From assembly GCA_917880885.1 (NCBI GenBank), contig OU862907.1, positions 66,893,072 to 66,957,071 on the forward strand: a DNA stretch of 64,000 bases, read 5' to 3'. The DNA is from Limnephilus marmoratus. Taxonomy: Eukaryota; Arthropoda; Insecta; Trichoptera; Limnephilidae. A program made the translations under genes and the position numbers. The notes beneath the pieces are model-generated. The model saw only the letters and a list, made by a program, of their open reading frames with translations. It was not told where the DNA came from and made no database searches. This document shows, piece by piece, positions 12,301 to 24,300 of the stretch. How positions within the stretch are numbered: position 1 is the stretch's first letter; every line of letters starts with the position of its first letter.

Positions 12301-15300
12301 ACAGAATCAATTTGGAAATGGACACATTTAGAATCAGTGAAGTTGCCTTTAAAAGGCAAGCTCTATGAATGTTAGTATAGTTGATATATCTACTGTTTTT
12401 TTAAGCTAATTCTTTTTACACATGTATTTAAGAATGCACTTAATTAAGTTGAATTAAATCACAATTTGTAACCCTGGATCCCTGGAGGAGGGCGGGGAAC
12501 TCAGGAGGGGGGGGTTCGCGGGAGTGGGATGGGGAGGGAACTTGGGAGGGGGGTTCGCGGGGTGGGGGAATCGGGCGAGGGGAGTGGGGAGAGGGAAGGC
12601 GAGAGGGGAGGGGATGCGGGAGAGGAAGTGGAGGCGGAAGGGGAACGGGACGAATGGGAAAGGACACGCGGGGAGAAACAATTTCTTTATTAAGTGGCAC
12701 AGCAACTCATGCCGGGAACTCGCTATAATAATATGAATGGAGTGACCGATCAACACGATTTTTTTAAACAGAGATAATTGGAGGATTGGGAAATGACATA
12801 GGCTACTTTTTATCCTGGAAAAATTGTTTATGCAGTAATTTTCCCCTAATACCATGCGAGCAAAGCCGCGGGTAAAAGCTAGTACATTATATTTAAAGAT
12901 TTTAATTAATGATTTTTTTAATTGTATCCTTAAGGATACGCTGGCGGTCAAGAGGTTAAACAAAAATTGAGTATTAACAATAACCCTCCTTAAGTAGAAG
13001 GCAATAAGGTTTAAATTCCCGTTTAACATCAGCCAGCCGCCTGTTTTGATTTATTCAAGAAAAAAACATCGCCAAAAGGCGTATTTTAATTTATTTTGCG
13101 AAGCTCAGACACAAATATTTAAATGTTTTACCACCATTAAATTTTTCACATTATACTTCTAACTTTTTTTACATTAATTCCACACAGAAGACCCCGAGTA
13201 AAATAATTTCTATGTCATCTTTGGGGATGCTGTGTGGAGTGTCTTATTAAGTAAAGGAAGGAGAAGAAGTTCTAGGAAGGAAAAAGATATGAGAAATGGG
13301 TAGAAATCTAGAGGTGTCTGGAAGTGACGAACGTATGAATCCATCCCTCCCACGCGGTGCAAGGTCGAGAGAGTCCGGTTGGAAAGGTTAAAGGGTCTCC
13401 CTCATTTGGTCTCTTCCAATCCGGCCCGCCACGCAACTGGTCTGCAGACGCATCCGCTACCAAAACATGGATAAACCTTACCCCATGAACCCGGACACCC
13501 CTGCTAAGATGACCTATGGCAGAGGTGTTGGTTATCCAATGAATGGTTCCCGGGGTGGCGGTACCCATGCCTCCCAAACTGACTGCCATTATTACAATGC
13601 AAAAATTTTGCTTGTGCAAAGTTATCATTATTTATCCGAGACCCAAACCTTTTCAGATGAATTTAGTTGAGAAAGCATCCCATAGATGGCGCCGCCTATC
13701 TACTCTGCTTATAAAAAGGCCAACTATACGATTTTCCATTCAAGACATATACGTATGTAACTCTGTTGGTTTGAATCATGTTTTGAACTCCCTCTATATT
13801 GCAACGTTGAATAGTTTTGTTACATTTTCACAAAGTAGAAATTTTTATCATCTGCATTATTATAGGTGGTGCAATTAGAGTTGAACCATACTAAACGCAA
13901 ACTTAGAATTAAATGTATTGGTGCATATGTGATCACTTCCTACAGCGGTATAATTGCAAAACGTCACTGAGAAACAGCCTTTTGTCTGTGAGCGCTTATA
14001 AATATTTTATATATGATCTACGTGACAGAGCAGTAAAGTCCTTAGCTGTGGGCCAAGAGAATGCAGGTTTGAATTACGACAAAGTGCAATTAAAACTCTC
14101 ATTATAATAACTTTTGAAAGATATTCCCATCGATGTATCTACTTATCTGCTACTTGCCCTCTACGGTGTAAAACTTAGGCTATGGGTTTAGAACTTGACT
14201 GAACTCTTACAGTGTCTGTTTATAGTAAAGAAGGGCTCCACTAAAGGCTCAGCTGAAAAGACAATAAGACCACAATTCTGCAATCTATATAGCACTATAT
14301 GATAATAAAACTAATGCTTTAAACTATAGTAAGACAATAACACTACAATTCTGCAATCTGTGTAGCAGTATATGGCAATAAAACTAATGCTACAAACTAT
14401 AGTAAGACAATAACACTACAATTCTGCAATCTGTGTAGCAGTATATGGCAATAAAACTAATGCTACAAACTATAGTAAGACAATAACACTACAATTCTGC
14501 AATCTGTGTAGCAGTATATGGCAATAAAACTAATGCTACAAACTATAGTAAGACAATAACACTACAATTCTGCAATCTGTGTAGCAGTATATGGCAATAA
14601 AACTAATGCTACAAACTATAGTAAGACAATAACACTACAATTCTGCAATCTGTGTAGCACTATATGGCAATAAAACTAATGCTACAAACTATAGTAAGAC
14701 AATAACACTACAATTCTGAAATCTGTGTAGCAGTATATGGCAATAAAACTAATGCTACAAACTATAGTAAGACAATAACACTACAATTCTGCAATCTGTG
14801 TAGCACTATATGGCAATAAAACTAATGCTACAAACTATAGTAAGACAATAACACTACAATTCTGCAATCTGTGTAGCAGTATATGGCAATAAAACTAATG
14901 CTACAAACTATAGTAAGACAATAACACTACAATTCTGCAATCTGTGTAGCAGTATATGGCAATAAAACTAATGCTACAAACTATAGTAAGACAATAACAC
15001 TACAATTCTGCAATGTGTGTAGCAGTATATGGCAATAAAACTAATGCTACAAACTATAGTAAGACAATAACACTACAATTCTGCAATCTGTGTAGCAGTA
15101 TATGGCAATAAAACTAATGCTACAAACTATAGTAAGACAATAACACTACAATTCTGCAATCTGTGTAGCAGTATATGGCAATAAAATTAATGCTACAAAA
15201 GTAAGACAATAACACTACAATTCTGCAATCTGTGTAGCACTATATGGCAATAAAACTAATGCTACAAACTATAGTAAGACAATAACACTACAATTCTGCA

Positions 15301-18300
15301 ATCTGTGTAGCAGTATATGGCAATAAAACTAATGCTACAAACTATAGTAAGACAATAACACTACAATTCTGCAATCTGTGTAGCAGTATATGGCAATAAA
15401 ACTAATGCTACAAACTATAGTAAGACAATAACACTACAATTCTGCAACCTGTGTAGCACTATATGGCAATAAAACTAATGCTACAAACTATAGTAAGACA
15501 ATAACACTACAATTCTGCAATCTGTGTAGCAGTATATGGCAATAAAACTAATGCTACAAACTATAGTAAGACAATAACACTACAATTCTGCAACCTGTGT
15601 AGCACTATATGGCAATAAAACTAATGCTACAAACTATAGTAAGACAATAACACTACAATTCTGCAATCTGTGTAGCAGTATATGGCAATAAAACTAATGC
15701 TACAAACTATAGTAAGACAATAACACTACAATTCTGCAATCTGTGTAGCAGTATATGGCAATAAAACTAATGCTACAAACTATAGTAAAACAATAACACT
15801 ACAATTCTGCAACCTGTGTAGCACTATATGGCAATAAAACTAATGCTACAAACTATAGTAAGACAATAACACTACAATTCTGCAATCTGTGTAGCAGTAT
15901 ATGGCAATAAAACTAATGCTACAAACTATAGTAAGACAATAACACTACAATTCTGCAATCTGTGTAGCAGTATATGGCAATAAAACTAATGCTACAAACT
16001 ATAGTAAGACAATAACACTACAATTCTGCAACCTGTGTAGCACTATATGGCAATAAAACTAATGATACTATATTTAGACAATAATACTACAATTATGCAA
16101 TCTATATAGCCCTATATGACAATAACACTAATGCTTATGCTAATAAATTTATAGTAAGACGATAAGATTACAATTCTGCAATCTATATATGACTATAACA
16201 CTAACGCCAAAAATTATAGTAAGACAATAATACTACAATTTTGCAAACTATATAGCACTATATGACAATAACACTACAATTCTGCAATCTTTGTAACACT
16301 ATGTGATAATAACACTAATGCTACAAACTGCAGTAAGACAATAACACTACAATTCTGCAATCTGTATAGCACTACATATATGACAATAACACTACAGTTC
16401 TGCAATCTATTTAGCACAATAGTGATATAATAATATGACAATAACCCTACAATTCTGCAATCTATGTAGCACTATACGAGAATAACACTAATGCTACAAA
16501 CTATAGTAAGACAATAACACTACAATCTGCAATCTATGTAGCACTATATGACAATAACACTACAGCTACAAACTATAGTAAGACAATAACAATAATACTA
16601 CAAACTATAGCTACTGAAAGACAATAACAGTAATACATACTACACGACAATAACACTAATGCTAAAAACTATAACAAAAAAATAATAACACTAATGCTAC
16701 AATTTAAAGTATGACAATAACAGTAATCATACAATCTAATCAGACAATAACATTAATGCTGAAATCTATAATAAGTCAATAACAGTTATATTTCGATCTA
16801 TAGTACAACAATAACAGTAAAGCTACAATCTATAGCACAACAATAACAGTAATGCTACAATCTATTGCACGACAATAACAGTAATACTATAATCTATAGC
16901 ACAACAGTGACAGTAGTACTACAATCTATAGCACGACAATAACCGTAATGGTGCAATCTATTGCACGACAATAACAATAATGCTAAATTCTATGCAAGAC
17001 ATTACCACTAACGCCACAAGCGCTAACACCACGCTACCGCAAACACTGAGCGCGCCACAATGGTTTTCAGCCGTTTTTCGCGCCCCCCACCCAGCGGCTG
17101 GTGGTGCGCGGCCTGGCCCCCTTCACGCTGGAGCCCGGGGAGCCCCCGGCCTGTCCAGACCACCTCCTCTTCCTCGTGCACGGAGTGGGGGAACCTAAAA
17201 AGATGCTTAAGCAACAGCAACAAGACAACGAAGAAGTCAGCCATTTTTTTTCTAAAAATTCTATCTTATTTTAGACTTCTTTTACGATTTACAAAAATTA
17301 GTTTTACTAAAACAGGAAAACTTATCGGTGGTGGGGTAATTTTTGTTGTTGTTGTTTTAACTGTACAGAGTTTATCACTGCAGAAGACATTATTATTATT
17401 ATGATTTGACCATCTATGAATTTTAAATTATAGTTTAACCAACATTTCTTATGATATGATTTTAGATTTTCACAGCCAAAAGTATTTTCGTTGGTTTTTT
17501 TTGGGGTGTTATGCCGTGTTGCGCTACCTCCTTCTTTAGCCAACGTTTCGGGCAGCGTTGCAGTGTCCATCGACACATTTGCCCTGATGATGGACACTGT
17601 AACGCTGTCCGAAACGTTGGCTAAAGAAGGAGGTAGCACAACACAGCATAACACCCCATAACAACAACAAAAATAGTTCAGAAGAGATGAGAGACATCTC
17701 TTGTTAAACTGTGAAACTATCAAGTTAGCTTTGTGATTAATTGAAGTATTCAACTCATATAGGTCTTATAGAAATCGTTGTGTATCCATTACTATCTTAA
17801 GGCGGGTACAGATTGCTGTAACGTAACATGCAATGTAACATGAAAGGAACATTTCATAAGTGTGGACGCAGTGCGCGCACGAACCGAGCATGTACCTACT
17901 CGCATCTGTTTCCGGCATGCGCGCGGTGAACATAATTCAGTCTGCCGAGAACAAGTCCTCCATTGTTCGCGCGCGTTCTGACGTACAGGCACAAACAACC
18001 CGTCCACACTAACGCTCCGCGCACACTGCGCGCCCCTTTGTATTCGACGAAAAAACCGAAGCTTTGTGGATTGTTCGTGCACGCAAGGCGTCCACACTAT
18101 GGGAATTCTGTTACATTGCATGATGCATTGCGGCAATGTGGACGGCAAATTCTTTCATTGGGTGTTACATTGCATGTTACATTATGGCAATCTGTACCCG
18201 CCTATAGTGAGAAATGTGATATAAACGATGTTAGAAAGAGAAAACACCACACTTTGTATTCATATTTAAAAATTACCACAAAAGAAGTAGATTGTATACC

Positions 18301-21300
18301 TTTATGAAACCAAAATTTCGAAATGCGATTTGAAAAAAATTTTAGATAATAGAAATATTTTATTAATTATTTTTACATGGAACGACAAAAAAATGATGTG
18401 ACAATAACTTTTATAATACATTTGTCTAATAAAATTTGTGTCTTTTTATTTTTTTTCATTATAAATAATTTTTAGTTAGAAACAAGTTTGGTGACCAATT
18501 TTCACAGCTTTTTATGTTTGCTTGCAAAATTTTTATATTTAAAAAATTAAATTTTTTAATCAAATTACAAAATTTTAAAGTATTTTATTACCTTTTAAAA
18601 ACAGTATTTAGTTTTCAGATAAGTTCAGAAATATTTCTTTTATGTGGATTTTATAGTAAAGCATAAATATTTTAACCCTCTGACAAAATATGACCGAGGC
18701 CTAAGTAGTTAAATTATCTCTTCGAATTTGCCACATTTTGGCAAGTAAATGCTCAAAGGTGTTTGCAAATTGGCCAAAATTGGACAAAGTAGATTTTATG
18801 TCATTTTTCAACTGTAGTGATCAATTACTATAATTTATGTCTTCTGCAGTGTTTCTCCTTGTTTTTATACCACATTTCACCACGTAGACTAATTGCAACA
18901 TTTGTAAAACTAACATTTTATATAATTTTATGTTTTTTTGTCAAATTTTTCGTCTTTATGTTGGGAGTGGATTTTTTTATTAACTGTTGGGAAAAATTGG
19001 TAATTTGAACGTACAATAACTTTGGTAAAAATAACAATTTTGTATATCTGTAAAAATATTTATATATTGATAGAATTATAATACGAGGTGTGGCTATTAA
19101 ATAATGAGACTGATACTGTAAAACATTTTATTTTGATTTCATACATATTTACCGATTTGTGGTGCTGATTTCTAACTGTATGGGAAGATCTACAGTATCT
19201 CGTGTCTAGGATGAACCAAATATGTATGAAGAATGAGTTAATGATGAATGTAAGTAAGTCTAAAGTCATGGTGTTTGAAAGAGAGAGTACCAAAACAGTG
19301 TGCAATATAGTTGTGAATTATGAATACTTGGAGCAGGTGAATGAGCTTGTGTACTTGGATATCGAAAGAAGGGTAAATGCAGGCAACTCCATTAATGGAG
19401 GACCGAATGCCGATGGCACCAACAAAAAAATGTCCAAAGAAGCGAAGTTAGCCGTCCATAATGGAGTCCTGTACCTACCCTGATGTATGGCAGTGTTAGC
19501 GCCAATTTAGAATTTGGCTGCGTGCAGCGATCCATTGTGCGTGTATTTTGGAACCAGAATATTGTTCCGTGGTAATTATTGCCATCCTATCGCTCCCCTC
19601 CCCTCCCGCCGACCGAGCGGTGTGTTCCGAGATACGTAGTGTACAAGCCGGATGTATATTTATCGCAAACGCCGATCATTTACCATTCACGTGAAAGAAA
19701 ATACAATTCAATTTACTTTTATTAAAAATAAGACTCGCATCGCAATTGTTCACTGGAACAAGTTAATACCAAGTGCAAGTGTTCGGAAGATACCATTTCC
19801 AGACTCTCCTGTGAGTAAATCCAAATATCAATTACAATATTATCATTGTCAATGCATAAACAAAATTTGCTGTAAATTATCATGCCGCTAGCTGAAACAG
19901 GCAGTGAGGCATGGAACTAGCAGAGGAAGGATGAAAGTAAACTGAATGCTGTTAAAATGAGATCCCTGAAGCGTATGTGTAGTAAAACCATGTATGATCG
20001 TGTGAGAAATGTGGATATAATGAGTAAGATTAAGAAAGATTGTCAGATGGTTTGGGCATGTAGAGCGAATGATTTTAGAAAGTGACCAAATGTGAATGGT
20101 GGAAGAAGTCAAGCACGCCCAAGGAAGACACGGCATGATCAAATGAATCAGATACTTGAGTCGGGCCTTGTCAGAAGTCAGAATATTAGAAGAGTATGTA
20201 TGAGACGATGTATGAATGTGAGTGAGGCAAAGAGTGTGTGCCAAGACCGAGTTGTTTGGCGGTCCATCCTCTCTGCCTACTCCTTGTTTTTTTAAATATG
20301 GACCTATTCATCACTAAACATAACTTCGGTTGAAAAGTGATTAAATCAGTACACGCTGTGGGTATCAAACTACGCCTGAATTAATGCTAGCCCAGTATTT
20401 TACCTATCAGCCCATCAACTACCTCACAGATTAGAAGAATATGGCATATATGTACATATTTAATAAAAAAAACAGTGTAGTTTTAAGCATTTATATGTAC
20501 TTGGCTGGATTTTTTGATCTCTAAGCCTAGAGCCAAAGACTTTACAGTTCTGCCACAGATATTATGCATCAATGTAGCTCAGAGTATAGAGCTGCTGCCC
20601 GACGAGCGAAAAATCCCATTTTCCTTCCTGCGTTTTTCTCCTGCAAGCTTTTTAAACACATGCAACTTTTTTCTCACTCATATATTTTTTTTTCTTTTTT
20701 TCACATTAATTTTCATAAGTCATTTTTTAGTTAATTAATTTTTATTAAGCATCTAGAATTGTGTTTGCTAGTTGTATCAAAAACACTAAACCACTAGTTC
20801 AGACCCATTGAAAATCACGGGATATTATAATTATTGTAGAATTTGTTAAGCTGGAAGTGTTTACAGAAAGAAACATTGCCTTTCAAATATAAACATTGTC
20901 AATTTTAGAGACCCGGAAAAACCACACCACATTTTAAATTTTGAATGTATTGCACAAGAGTCCCAACTTCTCCCGTCTGAAACCAGTGGGACTATGGCAA
21001 CCCCAATTGGGGTATTTAGTGAGGCTGAAGGTAATGTGGAGGGGAAGGAGATGGGGAAGAGGAAGGTGGGGAAGTACCTGGCTATTCATATCTTGTCACC
21101 AAACACGGATAAAGCCATTTCAAGCAACGTTTCAATTCTGAATGGTGGTCTCACACCAGGGCGATATTGACAGTATCTTTAACTCTAATGAACCCAGGCA
21201 CCCCTGCTAAGTCATTAAAAGTAGCTAATCACTTGGGGTGACCTGTGGCAGATGTGTTGGTTATCCAATATCTGGTCATCAAATACGGCTAAAGCCATTT

Positions 21301-24300
21301 CAAGCAACGTTTCAATTCTGAAAATTTAACACCTCCACTTCCTCCACCCAATGAACCTGGGCACCCCTGCTAAGTCACTAAATGTAGCAAAGTATTTGGG
21401 GTGACCTGGTGAAATGGTTTCAGGTGGGGGGATCTTATTTATTTTTATATTATTTAATTATTATATTTTATTTTTTCTCCGGAATATCTCAATATTTTCT
21501 TGCTGATTTGGTAACAAAATGAATTAGAAATTTCTTTATTTTATCCACTAACTAATATTTAGTAGATTTAAGGCCGGTTTTATAAACGTTCGTTCGTTAC
21601 GCTTGATACCATTTTTGGTTTACCGCCACAAATATTTGGTCTACCGCCGGATTTTGCCGTTTTATAAACGTTCGTTAGATTATCGGTAGGTTAAGTTTCG
21701 GTTAATGCTTAACTGACTGATTTTGACCAGTTAAACGGGTAACGATCCGTTTTGTTGCTTGTGGGCGCTCAAATGTTTTTTGACAGCTGTCAGTAGTAGT
21801 TGGTTGTTGACCGACGATCCCTTATTTTAAAGGGACAGTATTATACTATTTGCATTTGTGATATGGATTATTCATCTTGCAGTGAAAGTGAGGATGGGCG
21901 TTTGGCAATGCTTGAAGATGACACGCCATCATCGTCATCTAATGGCAGTAGCAATGAAGACGAAGCTGCTTGAAGCTCAATTAGTGCCGGCGACACATCG
22001 AAACCAGCCAGTTACACCCGCACACCAGTTTTACTGACACTACGATTTTACGCTTTGGGATCAATGCTGCAAGCTGCTGGCGAACATAAACTTACATAGT
22101 TTTGAAGTATATTTTAGAATAGGCCACTTGCATGGATTTCATAACGACTTGGAAAAAATCGTGTGGATAGAGTTTTTTACTAAGATTACGAAAATGTTAG
22201 TAAAAATTTTTAGAAATGTACAGTTTTTTTATTTTTAAATAAATAAATCCATTATTTGGGCTCATTTCTCATGAAAATGTCCCGTCGCCGAAAATGTTCC
22301 TATTAATTTTATAAAATTCCACACTGATTTATTTTTTTATACGGCATCACTTTGATTTCAGGCGAATTTTTGAATTCGTTCACTAGATTTATTGTTTGTT
22401 CTCTGCGAACTTATCATTTGGTTTGATTTTTTGACAGATATTCTGAAGAGAACCCCATACAATTAATGGCTACGGGGTTCTCTTCAGAACGTGAAGATGA
22501 TGTCGGTACATGTTTTAGAGGTATAATGATTATGGCGCTGATTTTAACAAAATAAAATTTTATAATATTCTTATTATTATTACAATTTACAAGTTCAAGT
22601 ATATTACATTGAATTTAGTAATATAGAAGTTGTACATTATAATGATTTATGATCAATAAGATGGATCAAGGAAAAAAATATTTATGAGATGTAATATTTT
22701 TGGTATGCCTCGTTATTCTCCTGTGCCATTCGTGTGGAAAACGTTCTTTTTTTTTTAAATGATTTTCGGCTATGTAATTATTGTTTTTTCACACCTATAA
22801 AATTATGTCCCGTCTTTCCGGTTTATAAAAAATGGTCTGATTTTTCGGTTTGAAATTTTCAAAAAATCCCCAGGGTTTCAAAAATACGATTAAAAAAAAT
22901 TAAAAAATACAGAATGTCTTAGAATATTTGCCTAAACCGGAAAAAAATTAAAAAAAATGTGATGCAAGTGGCCTATTGCGTTGATAATCGTGTTAATAAT
23001 CGCGTCAGCAAACACTCCAATAATAACAAAGCATTTAAAATAACAATCAACTTTGACAGCTAAAGTAATGCCCATAGATAAAAACAATATCAGAGACAAT
23101 AATTTGCCAAAAACATTGCCAGTAAAAAAAACTTTAGGACCAAACGTAACCGATGACCGCTAGTAATGCAAATTTGTTTATAGTACGTAAAATAAAATAA
23201 CGAACAGATAGCGGTCCGTTAACGAAAAACGGTTCGTTACTTAACACAAATTTGGTGCTTCGTTTATAAAACCGGCCCTTAAACATGAAAATGGTGTAGC
23301 TTTGTTTCTAAAATGTATTGAAGTTCTCATTTGTGACTTATTTAACTTAATTTTAATGTGTGACCGTGATGGCATATAAAAGACAATAATCATAGGTTCC
23401 TTATCAGAATAATGCTGCAGCTCTTTCAAAAGATGAGATACACAACGCACGTAGGTCTGTTTCCTCTAAAGGAAAAAAGTTATCATTTTCTTGCATCTCT
23501 CTCACACACCGCACCTTGACGTCTTCGTAGAGCCCTACAATACTACTAGTCGTGACGATAATTTTGAAAGTATGGTGAAAGTATATATGTATCACTGTTA
23601 GAATACGGTATTATCGGATGGGGCAGTGCAAATAAAAACATACTAAATCCACTAATTAAAACTCAAAAAGCCATAATGAAAATTATACTGAAAGTTCCTG
23701 TAAGAACTAGCACTGACGAAATCTTCAACAATCTTAACATCATGTCAATTAAACAACTATATTCTAAAACTATACTCATTTACATTCATAAGTACAAAAC
23801 CCAAGAAATACCAACTAATACGTACATTAGAAACACTAGATCTCATGGTCAAAAACTTATCCAACAAGTAACTACTAACACAACATTTGGGCAAAAAAGC
23901 TTCTTATATTATGGCATTAAACTCTACAATAAAATACCACTCTCACTCAAAAACCTCAACATTATAACCATTTAAATATCAAATAAAAAGCTGGATACTA
24001 AATATAGGGAGATCAGAAATAGAAAATATACTGATATCAAATACAGACTAAAACCAAATCTAGTAATCTGAATTATAAAAAAAAAAACACTATCTTATTT
24101 ACTTTATAATTATTTAAAAAAAAATACTACATGATATATGTTATGTCTAATTCATATTAATTTCTTATAATTAAATTATAATATGTAAATGAAATCCTCA
24201 GCACGAGAGATCCCAGTGAGGATATCATTATCTCTACTGTTACTAAGAAATGAAGACAATAAATCATTATTATTTATGGAACATAGTTACAAGGATAATA

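Larger units (their letters stand above)
21571..23278. mobile_element. PIF/Harbinger-like non-autonomous element, 1708 bp
   Basis: TIRs AGGCCGGTTTTATAAACG and CGTTTATAAAACCGGCCC, flanked by TTA (21568-21570, 23279-23281), the 3-bp target typical of PIF/Harbinger. TTTTATAAACGTTCGTTA recurs subterminally at about 21657. No transposase is present. Confidence 0.82.

Noticed and set aside
12440..13029. Proline-rich frames on both strands
   Set aside because: Compositional by-product of the G-rich tract.
14267..16975. CRISPR-like regular array
   Set aside because: Contiguous identical 73-bp units without unique spacers, in a eukaryotic intron: a satellite.
17550..17580. Second hammerhead on the minus strand of the 17.5-kb repeat
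   Set aside because: The inverted arm lacks the CTGATGA box, so only the + strand copy is complete.
17963..18307. 114-codon ORF (and antisense 118-codon ORF)
   Set aside because: Both arise from the GC-rich palindromic interior of a foldback MITE.
20560..20640. tRNA or SINE head (TGTAGCTCAGAGTATAGAGC)
   Set aside because: D-arm-like only; no B-box or acceptor pairing follows.
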